Of a stretch of DNA of 64,000 nt, positions 1-7,487 are shown in pieces. The translations under genes were made by a program, and so were the position numbers. The notes beneath the pieces are model-generated. The model had not been told where the DNA came from and ran no database searches. It saw only the letters and a program-made list of their open reading frames with translations. Source of the stretch: Ferrimonas balearica DSM 9799 (GTDB lineage: Bacteria > Pseudomonadota > Gammaproteobacteria > Enterobacterales > Shewanellaceae); the NCBI RefSeq assembly GCF_000148645.1, contig NC_014541.1, forward strand, positions 186,001 to 250,000, read 5' to 3'. Each line of letters starts with the position of its first letter. Within the stretch, counting starts at the first letter, position 1.

Positions 1-1
1 C

Positions 2-1054
2 GAAGTGGAAGCGATTCTGGCCCCGCTGCCGGGCACCACCTCCGCGTTTGCCCAACGGACCGGCGGTGGCCGCTATCTGGATATCGACCCCAAGCTGACC
101 GTGGCGGCCCGTTACGGCATGACGCTGAGAGACGTGCAGGACGTAGTTCAGATGGCGATTGGCGGCATGACCATGGGGGAATCGATCCAAGGTCAGGAGC
201 GCTATCCCATCAATATCCGCTACCCCCGTGAGTTGCGTGACGACATCGAGAAGCTGCGTAACCTGCCGGTGCTGACCAAAACCGGCAAGTATGTCCCGCT
301 GCAAACTCTGGCGGACCTCTCCATCCGGGATGGTGCCCCGATGCTGGCGAGCGAGAATGGCCGTCTGATCTCCTGGGTATTCGTGGACATCGACAGCAGT
401 GTCCTCTCCATCGGTGAGTACATCACCCAGGCTCGTGAAGCGATGAACCAGCAGCTGCAACTGCCGCCTCGCTACTCCGTCAGCTTTGCCGGTCAGTACG
501 AGTACATGCAGCGGGTGGAAGCCAAGATGGAGATGGTGATCCCGATGATGCTGGCGGTGATTTTCCTGCTGCTGATGATGACCTTTGGCTCGGTGGTTCA
601 GGCCAGCATCATCATGCTCAGCCTGCCGTTTGCTCTGGTGGGGTCTGCCTGGCTGCTGTTTGGTCTGGGCTACAACCTCTCCGTGGCCGTGGCCGTGGGG
701 ATGATCGCCCTGGCGGGGGTGGCCGCAGAGTTTGGTGTGGTGATGCAGGTGTATCTGAACAACACCATCAAAGCCCATGAGAAGAAGGGCCTGATGCGCC
801 ATGAGCAGGATCTGAAAGACGCCCTGATTGAAGGGGCGGTGATGCGGATCCGGCCCAAGGCGATGACCGTGGCCACCATCTTCTTTGGTCTGCTGCCGAT
901 CATGTGGGGCAGCGGTACCGGTAACGAGGTGATGCAGAAGATCGCGGCACCCATGGTGGGTGGCATGGTGACGGCTCCGTTGCTGTCGCTGTTCGTGATC
1001 CCGGCCATCTACCTGTTGATCTACCGTCGGGGATTGGCCAAAGCCGATGCCTGA
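2..1054 (+). CDS. cusA: CusA-type heavy-metal RND efflux transporter, C-terminal part
   Basis: The gene enters from the left edge, so only about the last 350 residues are seen. They match the C-terminal third of CusA/CzcA inner-membrane proton antiporters, which export Cu(I)/Ag(I) through a CusCBA envelope complex. Visible signs are the porter-domain GGRY...ARYGMT and YPIN(I/L)RYP segments, then hydrophobic helices including ALAGVAAEFGVVM and the RPKAMTVATI segment typical of the family. The Met-rich character and the neighbouring cueR and cueP favour the Cu/Ag (HME-1) branch over Zn/Co/Cd. The reading frame is open to base 2. A short hairpin (1063-1079) follows the stop without a strong T tract. 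The start and the cusB/cusC partners lie outside the window. Confidence 0.93.
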   Translation, partial: EVEAILAPLPGTTSAFAQRTGGGRYLDIDPKLTVAARYGMTLRDVQDVVQMAIGGMTMGESIQGQERYPINIRYPRELRDDIEKLRNLPVLTKTGKYVPLQTLADLSIRDGAPMLASENGRLISWVFVDIDSSVLSIGEYITQAREAMNQQLQLPPRYSVSFAGQYEYMQRVEAKMEMVIPMMLAVIFLLLMMTFGSVVQASIIMLSLPFALVGSAWLLFGLGYNLSVAVAVGMIALAGVAAEFGVVMQVYLNNTIKAHEKKGLMRHEQDLKDALIEGAVMRIRPKAMTVATIFFGLLPIMWGSGTGNEVMQKIAAPMVGGMVTAPLLSLFVIPAIYLLIYRRGLAKADA

Positions 1055-1178
1055 GTGACGGTGCCGGGCATGGCCCGGCCCGTCTGAGTTTGCTGGTGCA
1101 GATTTGAGGCTGCCTAACCCTGAAGATCTGCACCGGCGCGGCGGCGTTATGCCGCCACCCTTTGTGGAGGACTGCACG

Positions 1179-1601
1179 ATGAAAATCGGACAGGTTGCAC
1201 GAGAAACCGGCTTGAGCGTCAAGGCGATACGCTACTACCACGACATTGGTCTGGTGGTGGCTCAGCGGGGCGACAACGGCTATCGCGCCTATTCCGCGGC
1301 ACAGCTGGAGCAACTGCGCTTTGTTGCCCGCAGTAAAGCGTTGGGGTTCAGCCTGGAACAGTGCGCTGAGCTGCTCTCGCTGCAAAGCCGCTCTGATCGC
1401 ACCGCCGCCCAGGTGAAAGCGCTGGCGGTGGACCAGCTCGCCCTGGTGAGGGAAAAGATTGCACAACTGCAGGCACTGGAAGCCCGACTGAATGGATTGG
1501 TGAACCAATGCCAGGGAGGCAACACACCGGAATGCCCGATCTTGGACTCCCTTTGTGGTGAATCCGGTAAGACGGCCAATGCCCCCTGTTGTAAGGAGTA
1601 A
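1179..1601 (+). CDS. cueR: CueR, MerR-family copper-sensing transcriptional activator
   Basis: This 140-residue protein should bind Cu(I) and activate copper-efflux promoters by untwisting a 19-bp spacer. The N-terminus (MKIGQVARETGLSVKAIRYY) is the MerR helix-turn-helix. A dimerisation helix follows. The C-terminal loop has two Cys eight residues apart (CQGGNTPEC), the same spacing as the Cu(I)-binding Cys112 and Cys120 of E. coli CueR. A further CC pair lies near the end. I chose the ATG at 1179 because TGGAGG lies 8 bases upstream and the protein then starts exactly as in the family; an upstream in-frame start at 1104 would add 25 unlike residues. The gene sits 3 bp before cueP. Two matching operators are found at 7840-7870 and 10380-10410. 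Confidence 0.92.
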   Translation: MKIGQVARETGLSVKAIRYYHDIGLVVAQRGDNGYRAYSAAQLEQLRFVARSKALGFSLEQCAELLSLQSRSDRTAAQVKALAVDQLALVREKIAQLQALEARLNGLVNQCQGGNTPECPILDSLCGESGKTANAPCCKE

Positions 1602-1604
1602 CCG

Positions 1605-2210
1605 ATGAAGAAACTGACGCTGACCGCCCTTTTGGTTCTGGGGCTGAGCGCCTGTGGACAGAGTGAAACCGCCAAACAAGCCGAGGCCTTTTCGGCACTC
1701 GACCATAAGGCGGCAGTACTGCAGGGACACCAGTGGTACAAAAACAACGATGGGATTGTGGTTCGGGTTCATCCTGACCGGGTGAATGCCACGTTTTCTG
1801 ATGGCACCGAAGCGGATGTTGCCATTCCGAACGGGGAGTTCTACCTCTCAATCGCCCCCTGGGCGACCTTTACCCATCCCTGCGGCAACCACGTGCCCAC
1901 CGGCTGCACCGGTGAGCTGATTGGCCAGCCGATGCACGTCAGTGCCGTGGATGTGGACAGTGGTGAGGAGGTCATCAATAAGATGATCACCACCCAACAC
2001 GATGGCTTTATCGATTTCTGGGTGCCGGCTCAGCGCCAACTGGCCTTCACCTTCCACTTTGACCATCCCAAGTACGGCATGCTGGAAGCGAAAGAGGTGC
2101 TGCCCACCTTTGAGGACAGCCGCACCTGCATCACCACCATGCAGCTTAAGCCGATGGATGGCGGTGCCATAGAAGCACCTGGACAGGGTGGTCATAGCGG
2201 CCATCACTAA
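1605..2210 (+). CDS. cueP: CueP-like periplasmic copper-binding lipoprotein
   Basis: A 201-residue exported protein resembling CueP, the periplasmic copper-storage and delivery protein of Salmonella. It has a lipoprotein signal with lipobox LSAC (Cys17), so it is probably tethered to a membrane. The mature part keeps the CueP-like Cys pair in THPCGNHVPTGC, a TTxxDGFIDFW segment, and a third Cys in SRTCITTMQL near the C-terminus. The C-terminal GHSGHH tail adds possible metal ligands. It starts 3 bp after cueR, behind a good AAGGAG site, so the two are co-transcribed, and a strong terminator follows at once. The CueP call rests on recognised motifs rather than a search. Confidence 0.82.
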   Translation: MKKLTLTALLVLGLSACGQSETAKQAEAFSALDHKAAVLQGHQWYKNNDGIVVRVHPDRVNATFSDGTEADVAIPNGEFYLSIAPWATFTHPCGNHVPTGCTGELIGQPMHVSAVDVDSGEEVINKMITTQHDGFIDFWVPAQRQLAFTFHFDHPKYGMLEAKEVLPTFEDSRTCITTMQLKPMDGGAIEAPGQGGHSGHH

Positions 2211-2212
2211 AC

Positions 2213-2242
2213 AAAAACGGGACCTCATGGTCCCGTTTTTTT
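2213..2242 (+). terminator. Rho-independent terminator after cueR-cueP
   Basis: A stem ACGGGACC/GGTCCCGT with a TCAT loop is flanked by an A run and followed by seven Ts. It lies just after the cueP stop and closes the cueR-cueP unit. Confidence 0.9.
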
Positions 2243-2313
2243 ATGGACAACGGATATGAGCCTTGGCAGGGACATCAGCGAATCTGGAAATAATATCGAT
2301 TATTGGTGACCGG

Positions 2314-2327
2314 TTGATCACGATCAA
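2314..2327 (+). promoter_or_regulatory. FNR/Anr-type site (TTGATCACGATCAA)
   Basis: This is a perfect TTGAT-N4-ATCAA palindrome. It lies 63 bp before the ATG of the DUF4382 lipoprotein. Its centre (2320.5) is about 41 bp upstream of the expected start site of a TACAGT -10 element at 2349-2354, which is class II activator spacing. An anaerobic regulator of the FNR/EtrA family is therefore the likely activator. The -10 assignment is by eye. Confidence 0.72.
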
Positions 2328-2390
2328 AGCTGCCATGGGGTGGGCTTCTACAGTCAATAGGATAAGCAGCAAAAGTTTATGGGGGGAAGA

Positions 2391-3362
2391 ATGAAACGCG
2401 CAATGTGGTTAATGGCAGTGTTGTTGGCGGGATGTGGCGGCGGTGATGGCGATTCGCCTGCGCCGTCACCAGAGCCGACGCCCGCTGAGGGGTTATCGAT
2501 AGGTCTGTCGGATGCACCTGCCGACGGCGTTTCTCACCTGATTTTGCAGATGCACAGCCTCGAACTGACCCCCGGAGGGCACATGGGGGGGCATCATGGT
2601 GGGGGCGACCCCATTGTGCTGGACATGAGCCACCATCGGGTCGATATGCTGGCCTATCAGGGCGACGACGCCTATCCACTGCTGCATCAACACCAACTTG
2701 AGCCGGGCCGCTACCAGCTTCGGCTGCATTGGACACCCGGCACGGGCGACCATGGCTCCTACGTGGATGATGGCGAGGGGCGGCACCCCCTGCATGGCGA
2801 CCACCCATACTTTGACCTTGGCGAAGTGACCATCCATGAAGGGCTGCACCATAACTTCACCCTGGAGATGGACTTGCGCCAGGGTCTGCACCACAACGGA
2901 GAGCACTACGCGTTAGAGCATCATGGCATGCGCTGGGTGGACAACGACACCATGGGGCACCTCAAGGGCACCGTGGACGCCAGCTGGATAGCCGATTGCG
3001 AGGCCGACAACGCGTCGCTGGCCGGGCCGGACAGCCAATTTGTCCATGCCGCTTACCTGTATCCGGATGGCACCACTCTGGCGCAGATGGATGATATCGC
3101 GCCAGCAGCCGCTGACGGTCAGGTTGCCCCACTGGCCACCAGCTGGGTGCATCAGGACCACAACGGGGATTGGGTGTTTGGGGTCGGCTTCCTGCCCGCC
3201 GGCCGTTATCAGGTGGGTTACACCTGCCTGGGCCATCTGGACCAACCGGACAGCAATGAAGCCGCCGACGGCGACTTTGCCCTCTATCGGGATGGCGGTG
3301 TTGTCATCATCGAGAGCGGTGAAGGTGGTGGGCATCACAACACCCATCGTTGCGGCGGATAA
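2391..3362 (+). CDS. His-rich DUF4382 lipoprotein
   Basis: A 323-residue exported lipoprotein. The signal peptide ends in lipobox LAGC, followed by a Gly/Asp/Pro linker. The segment GLSIGLSDAPADGVSHLILQ matches the opening of DUF4382 domains, which are envelope proteins of unknown role with a beta-sandwich fold. The rest is unusually rich in His: GGHMGGHHGGG near residue 65, many HH pairs in the middle, and GGGHHNTHRCGG at the C-terminus. This suggests metal binding, which is inferred. I chose ATG 2391, giving a short signal peptide behind GGGGGGAAG, over ATG 2379. The gene is monocistronic between its own FNR-like promoter and the 3385 terminator. Confidence 0.75.
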   Translation: MKRAMWLMAVLLAGCGGGDGDSPAPSPEPTPAEGLSIGLSDAPADGVSHLILQMHSLELTPGGHMGGHHGGGDPIVLDMSHHRVDMLAYQGDDAYPLLHQHQLEPGRYQLRLHWTPGTGDHGSYVDDGEGRHPLHGDHPYFDLGEVTIHEGLHHNFTLEMDLRQGLHHNGEHYALEHHGMRWVDNDTMGHLKGTVDASWIADCEADNASLAGPDSQFVHAAYLYPDGTTLAQMDDIAPAAADGQVAPLATSWVHQDHNGDWVFGVGFLPAGRYQVGYTCLGHLDQPDSNEAADGDFALYRDGGVVIIESGEGGGHHNTHRCGG

Positions 3363-3384
3363 CGCGTTTTCACGGTGCATCTTT

Positions 3385-3408
3385 GCGGGCCTTCGGGCCC
3401 GCTTTTTT
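3385..3408 (+). terminator. Rho-independent terminator after the DUF4382 gene
   Basis: The stem GCGGGCC/GGCCCGC with a TTCG tetraloop is followed by six Ts, 23 bp after the stop codon. Confidence 0.92.
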
Positions 3409-4015
3409 GTGGTTCATCGCATATGAGCGTGGGAATTTGGGCCCCGGGCCCGTTGCCAGCTACCGAGCCGTTGCCGGGATGCCCCGGCGGGCACCAGAAG
3501 GGCGTTGCCCCTCTGGACTCCCCTTTGCCTCCGGCGCGGCGAAAGCCCTTCGCTCCCACTCCTTCCCGTTCAGCACTGGCCAGACTCGCTTTATGAAAAG
3601 GGCTTTCCATGCCCTTTTCAAAAGTCCGGCTTCGCCCTCCATGGCTCCGCGTTCACGCCTTTCGGCGTTCACCCCTGCTCGACTGGCACTCGGGCCATCC
3701 CTGGCCCTCGGCTTCACTCCCAGTCGCTCCCGCTCAGCGCCGCGAGTCGGCATTTGGTGGACGGCTGCGCCGTGATGGCTGGGTGCTCATTCTTATTCGG
3801 AAACAGCATCAGTCCTTCAAGGCGAGCAAAGGCCATGAAAAGGTATTTTCTTGGAGAACTCGCCTCTGTCTTATCTCCCCGCTAATCCGTGAAGAACCTT
3901 TTCATGTAAAAATCACCATAAAAAGTAAAAAGATATCGTTAAACGGTAAAAGTATGTTGATCTTCGTTGGTGACTGGCGATACTTTAACCACTGATGCAT
4001 ACGGAGGTGAAAGCA
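3409..4015. other. Gene-free, hairpin-rich intergenic stretch
   Basis: About 600 bp with no convincing gene. Several frames stay open across 3350-3995, but none shows a domain, a good start or the codon pattern of the neighbours. From 3440 to about 3780 the DNA is crowded with inverted repeats: GCCGGG/CCCGGC at 3473-3488, CCAGAAGGGC/GCCCCTCTGG (one mismatch) at 3494-3516, and a perfect 9-bp stem GAAAAGGGC/GCCCTTTTC at 3595-3619. From about 3880 to 4000 the base composition turns AT-rich, which suits a promoter for the following operon. The hairpin block may be a dispersed intergenic repeat, but one copy cannot prove that. Confidence 0.5.
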
Positions 4016-4510
4016 ATGCAAGTGATGGCGAAGTACCTGCAGAACGTGCAGAGCCGAATGGTGATTTCCCTGGTGATGGCCCGGGTGCTTGGCCTGATGT
4101 TGCTGGCCCTGTCCGCAATGGAGCTTTATCGCAGCCTGGGGGACGGCGATGTGGCGTTGGCGCTGATGGCCTTTACTCAGCTTTATCACCTGACCCTGGG
4201 GTTGATGCTGCTGACCCTGGCGATTCGGCTGGTGAAGCAGGTGGGCCAGATGCGCTTATTCAGTGTGGCCTGCCGCCAGATGATGGTGATGCTGGCGCGG
4301 CTGGGGTTGTTGGCGGCGTTTCTGGTGAAGCCCTGTGGGTTGATCGTCATCTCGGCAGTCCAGCCGGAACTGGCCATGGACATCACTTTCCTGAAGTTTG
4401 TGATGCTGGTGGATTGGCCGGTAGTGGTACTGGCGGGCCTGTTGCACCTGATGGCCGGGCTGCAAAAGCTGGGCAGCGAGATGAACGCGGAGCAGGAGCT
4501 GACCATCTGA
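4016..4510 (+). CDS. DUF2975-type four-helix membrane protein
   Basis: A 164-residue integral membrane protein with about four hydrophobic helices, near residues 18-38, 48-73, 90-112 and 125-145. Its length, topology and direct coupling to a small YozG-like HTH gene are typical of DUF2975 proteins, whose function is unknown. I chose ATG 4016 because GGAGGT stands 7 bases before it; the in-frame ATG 3995 has no such site. The stop overlaps the start of the next gene (TGATG), so translation is coupled. Confidence 0.65.
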   Translation: MQVMAKYLQNVQSRMVISLVMARVLGLMLLALSAMELYRSLGDGDVALALMAFTQLYHLTLGLMLLTLAIRLVKQVGQMRLFSVACRQMMVMLARLGLLAAFLVKPCGLIVISAVQPELAMDITFLKFVMLVDWPVVVLAGLLHLMAGLQKLGSEMNAEQELTI

Positions 4511-4734
4511 TGCCGATTGTCATCCATCTGGATGTGATGCTGGCTAAGCGCAAGATGAAGTTGAACGAGCTGGCGGCGCAGATTGGCATCACACCCCAAA
4601 ACCTCAGTGTGCTGAAAGCGGGGCGCGCCAAAGCGATCCGGTTCAGCACGCTGGAAGCGATTTGCGATGCGTTGGGTTGCCAGCCTGGTGACATTCTGGA
4701 GTTTGAGCAGGGAGAGGAAGATGGGACCGATTGA
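4510..4734 (+). CDS. Small XRE/YozG-like HTH regulator
   Basis: A 74-residue DNA-binding protein that is nearly all helix-turn-helix: MLAKRKMKLNELAAQIGIT, then PQNLSVLKAGRAKAIRFSTL and EAICDALGCQPGDILEF. This is the Cro/C1-like YozG pattern commonly paired with DUF2975 genes. It starts in the stop codon of the preceding gene and overlaps the next gene by 14 bp. It probably autoregulates the cassette. A longer ORF through this region in the same frame (from 3967) is spurious upstream of 4510. Confidence 0.85.
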   Translation: MPIVIHLDVMLAKRKMKLNELAAQIGITPQNLSVLKAGRAKAIRFSTLEAICDALGCQPGDILEFEQGEEDGTD

Positions 4735-5242
4735 GATACAGCGTGAGATCGCCGGCCATGATGTGAAAGTGGAAGTCAGCATGTGGAGCGGCCGCGAGCG
4801 GGTGCTGATCGATGGTGAAGAGGTCAGCAACACCTTGAGTTGGCGCTTTACCACCTTGCATCAACTGGTGTTGGATGGGCGGCCATTTGAGGTGGAAGTG
4901 TCGATTCAGAATCTCTGGGATGGCCGCCTTGGCGTGGTGTTTCGTCTGGATGGGGAGACCGTTGGTGTCACCCGCTGGGCGCTCAGCAGCGAAGCCAGTG
5001 AGGAGAGTGACGAGGAGACCAACTGGCTGGCGGACTGGCGCTTGCCCGGTTGGCTGAGTGCACTGTTCTGGTTGCCCTACCTGGGGCTTATTGTGGCCGA
5101 TATGGTGGCGACCTTTACCGATCAGGAGGCGCTGCTTGGCACCGTGATTCCACCGGCGCTGTTGCTGCTTGGGGCGCTGGGCGTGGCATTAAGCCTCACC
5201 ACCTGGATCCGGGGCATGACCCTGCCCACCGGCCCGAACTAG
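4721..5242 (+). CDS. Unrecognised membrane protein of the DUF2975/HTH cassette
   Basis: I do not recognise this 173-residue protein. Residues 1-100 look like a soluble beta-rich domain (REIAGHDVKVEVSMWSGRER, DGRPFEVEVSIQNLWDGRLG). An acidic linker (SEASEESDEET) follows, then two hydrophobic helices near residues 110-130 and 140-162. Start ATG 4721 lies behind GGAGAGGAAG and overlaps the HTH gene by 14 bp, so it belongs to the same operon. Its end overlaps the convergent ferredoxin-PepSY gene by 4 bp. It could be a sensor or accessory protein of the HTH regulator; that is only inferred from coupling. Confidence 0.6.
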   Translation: MGPIEIQREIAGHDVKVEVSMWSGRERVLIDGEEVSNTLSWRFTTLHQLVLDGRPFEVEVSIQNLWDGRLGVVFRLDGETVGVTRWALSSEASEESDEETNWLADWRLPGWLSALFWLPYLGLIVADMVATFTDQEALLGTVIPPALLLLGALGVALSLTTWIRGMTLPTGPN

Positions 5243-6189
5243 TCGCCATATTGCTGGCAGGCCAGTCGCCAGCCCTGCTCAAGGTGGCGTTGACTGAGAA
5301 AGCGTTGCTCGGCAGCGGAGATGGGCGAGCCCGGTTCCAGACGGATCCGGCATCGCCCACAACTGCCACCGCCACCGCACTCAGAGCGAACCGCAAGACC
5401 CTCACGCTGCATCCCTTCCAATACAGACTGACGTGGCGCCAGGCGCAGTTTCTGGGCCCCTGCGGGGGTGTGCAGGGTCACCCGGCGCGCGCGCCAATGG
5501 CTCAGGTTGCTCCCGAGTCGGCGGATAAGCAGGGTCAGCCCGCTCAGGGAGAGCGCCAGGCTGAACAGGGCAAACGTCCACATCAGAGGGTGGTTAAAGC
5601 CGCCGGTGTTGGCGTAATCCATAAAGTGCAGTTTCAGCATCAGTGCCGCTTCCCGGCTGTGGCGGTTTTGGTGCCCAATCAGCCGCCCGCTTCGGGCCTC
5701 AACAAACACCACCGTGGCCAGGTCATCCGCAAAGGCGACCCGCCAGGCCGGGTTCTCCTCTTTGGGCAGCTCGGCGCTGTGGGGAGGCAGGGCGGTGATC
5801 TCACTGACGGCACCGGGGCCACGGTAACTGGCGCGGGCAACGGCACTGGCCATCGCCCGGTCAACCGTCACCGCATCGCCGCGGATGGCATCGACCAGCG
5901 TCAGCGTTTGCGCCTGGCGGCGGTAGAGCTGGCGCTGATGCTCCAGCTGGTAATAGGGGTGGCCGGCCCGATCAACCAGCGTCAGCCGGATCACTGGCGC
6001 GTATTGTTCCAGCAGCGGAGTGGGATCGACCAGTTGAGTCAGCGACCAGGTCGGCTCCGCGGCTTGCTGATGGTACTGATGACCGCCAATGCGCTGGTGA
6101 TCCACCAGGTTGAAATAGAGGCCGGTTCCAATCCAGACCATCATCTGCAGGCCCACCGCCAGGGCGGCCCACTTATGCCAACGCATCAT
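5239..6189 (-). CDS. PepSY membrane protein fused to a C-terminal 2Fe-2S ferredoxin domain
   Basis: A 316-residue protein with one helix near the N-terminus (about residues 8-27), a periplasmic PepSY-type domain, a second helix near residue 210 (MWTFALFSLALSLSGLTLLI), and a cytoplasmic plant-type ferredoxin domain. The cluster ligands are visible as CGGGGSCGRC and a fourth Cys in WRLACQQ. It probably passes electrons across the inner membrane, by analogy with PepSY-containing reductases; substrate and donor are unknown. Start ATG 6189 (or ATG 6186) follows AGGAGG and overlaps the stop of the upstream PepSY gene (ATGA), so the pair is translationally coupled. Confidence 0.8.
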   Translation of the reverse strand: MMRWHKWAALAVGLQMMVWIGTGLYFNLVDHQRIGGHQYHQQAAEPTWSLTQLVDPTPLLEQYAPVIRLTLVDRAGHPYYQLEHQRQLYRRQAQTLTLVDAIRGDAVTVDRAMASAVARASYRGPGAVSEITALPPHSAELPKEENPAWRVAFADDLATVVFVEARSGRLIGHQNRHSREAALMLKLHFMDYANTGGFNHPLMWTFALFSLALSLSGLTLLIRRLGSNLSHWRARRVTLHTPAGAQKLRLAPRQSVLEGMQREGLAVRSECGGGGSCGRCRIRLEPGSPISAAEQRFLSQRHLEQGWRLACQQYGD

Positions 6190-6887
6190 GACCGCCTCCT
6201 GAGCCGGAACCATAACAACAGCGCGCCACTGAGCGTACCGGCCAGAGCCAAACAGGCGGCGGTGCGCAGCAGCAGGTTGTTGAGGTCTTCCCCATCGTCG
6301 TAATCGAGAATGTGCAGATACCAGAGCTGATCGAACCAACGCCAGTATCGGTGGCGTTTCGTCACCAGTTCGCCACTGAGTTGCGAAATATAGAGGCTGG
6401 TTTGGCCCCAGTCGTCATAATCGAGGCGCCAGGCCGGAAGGTGTCGGGGGCTCAGTTCGGAGGGGGCGGTGTCGGTCAGCAGGGGGGCCGCTGAGAGTGT
6501 GCCACTGCCCTGGTAAGCCTGTTGGCCAATCCGCTTGGCCAGGGACTCAGAAACCGGCGGTAAGAGCGCTCCGGTTTGCGGATCCAGCAACCGCAGTTGG
6601 CCCTGAATCGTCATCTGAATCACCGGTTGTTCGGCAATCCGGGTCAGGCTGAATCCGGTGGCGTCGGGATAGCGGGCACGGAGGTCGTTAAATGGCACCC
6701 GGTAGGATTCCGCACTCAGGGCGCGTGCGGGAGGCGTGACCAGGTGGTCGCCATGGATAAAGTGGATGTTCATCAGCGCGAAGTAGCTGCCACTGATGGC
6801 CCAAATCACCATCTGCAGGCCGATGACCCACATCAGCAGTCGGTGCCAGCGCCGTGTCTGGATAATGGGTGAAAGACTTCGTGTCAT
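6186..6887 (-). CDS. PepSY-associated membrane protein
   Basis: A 233-residue protein with the PepSY-TM layout: a helix at about residues 15-38 (LLMWVIGLQMVIWAISGSYF), a periplasmic region with the LDPQTGALLPPV type of repeat, a W/Y-rich segment (WYLHILDYDDGEDLNNLLLR), and a C-terminal helix. It is shorter than fused PepSY oxidoreductases and lacks a redox domain, which its downstream partner supplies. AGGAGG lies 11 bases before the ATG. The two genes probably form one heteromeric unit. Confidence 0.75.
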   Translation of the reverse strand: MTRSLSPIIQTRRWHRLLMWVIGLQMVIWAISGSYFALMNIHFIHGDHLVTPPARALSAESYRVPFNDLRARYPDATGFSLTRIAEQPVIQMTIQGQLRLLDPQTGALLPPVSESLAKRIGQQAYQGSGTLSAAPLLTDTAPSELSPRHLPAWRLDYDDWGQTSLYISQLSGELVTKRHRYWRWFDQLWYLHILDYDDGEDLNNLLLRTAACLALAGTLSGALLLWFRLRRRS

Positions 6888-6948
6888 CCCGTCGCATTCC
6901 TCCTGAATGGGATTTTGAGTGTATCCGCCGGACCCGGCTCAGACAAGA

Positions 6949-6975
6949 CAGGGCCCCGAGTCAGTCGGGGCCCTG
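6949..6975 (-). terminator. Hairpin after the DUF2057 gene
   Basis: An 11-bp perfect stem CAGGGCCCCGA/TCGGGGCCCTG lies between the DUF2057 stop and the PepSY gene. On the minus strand a T-rich but interrupted tail follows. Probably a terminator, of moderate strength. Confidence 0.6.
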
Positions 6976-6997
6976 AATGCCGTGCCATTCAGGCCAG

Positions 6998-7426
6998 TTA
7001 ACGGGTCTGGCTGAGCAGCAGTTGGTAGATGAGCTGGTCGTGGCTTTGCAGCTCAAACGGGATCGCGTCGCCCTCTGCATTGCTGAGCGTCACCACCGGC
7101 TCAGCCGCCCGCTTTTTGGCATCGCTCAGGGTATTCACCTCTGGCCAGCTTAGCTGGTACTGCCCCTCATCCGAGGCATCAAACACCAGATAAAACGCGG
7201 GGGAAAGCACGCTTTCATGGTCTTCGGCGCTCAGTTGAAAGATGGCATTGTAGCGCAGTTCCAGCACCTGCTTGCCCGCTGCCAGGTCAAGTTCGCCACC
7301 ATATTGGGTGTGCGCCTCGCCATTGTGGGAGAGCAGAGTCAGGTTGCGATCCAGCTGGATCTCGGCGGCCTGGGACAGAGAGGCGAACAGGGTCAGGGTT
7401 GCGGCAATTGCGGTCAGGGTTTTCAT
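6998..7426 (-). CDS. DUF2057 (YccT-like) exported protein
   Basis: A 142-residue protein with a cleavable signal peptide (cleavage likely after SLSQA) and a mature domain opening with AEIQLDRNLTLLSHNGE and GKQVLELRYNAIF, the DUF2057 pattern. E. coli YccT of this family is linked to curli assembly control; no curli genes are seen here, so the role is open. I chose ATG 7426 (MKTLT) because GGAG is 8 bases upstream and the signal peptide then begins normally; the ORF extends to 7444. It lies downstream of the Cys/His-rich copper gene on the same strand, 61 bp away, and may share its transcript. Confidence 0.72.
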   Translation of the reverse strand: MKTLTAIAATLTLFASLSQAAEIQLDRNLTLLSHNGEAHTQYGGELDLAAGKQVLELRYNAIFQLSAEDHESVLSPAFYLVFDASDEGQYQLSWPEVNTLSDAKKRAAEPVVTLSNAEGDAIPFELQSHDQLIYQLLLSQTR

Positions 7427-7487
7427 AAGGTGTACTCCAATCAATTCAATAAAATTCAGAGGCCATTGGGCCGGATTGAGGTTGGAG

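Noticed and set aside
1095-1134. Inverted repeat GGTGCAGAT...ATCTGCACC before cueR
   Set aside because: It does not show the -35/-10 layout with 19-bp spacing of a CueR site and has no T tract; it may be chance or a minor RNA structure.
3350-3995. Several overlapping open frames of 73 to 141 codons
   Set aside because: They fill a hairpin-rich stretch in many frames at once, with no domain, signal or convincing start; treated as non-coding.
3967-4509. Upstream extension of the HTH gene's frame
   Set aside because: It overlaps the DUF2975 gene in another frame and has an acidic low-complexity translation; the real start is ATG 4510 in the stop codon of the preceding gene.
5050-6303. A 417-codon plus-strand frame after the DUF2975 cassette
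   Set aside because: It runs antisense to the PepSY-ferredoxin gene, whose cluster Cys and helices are clear.
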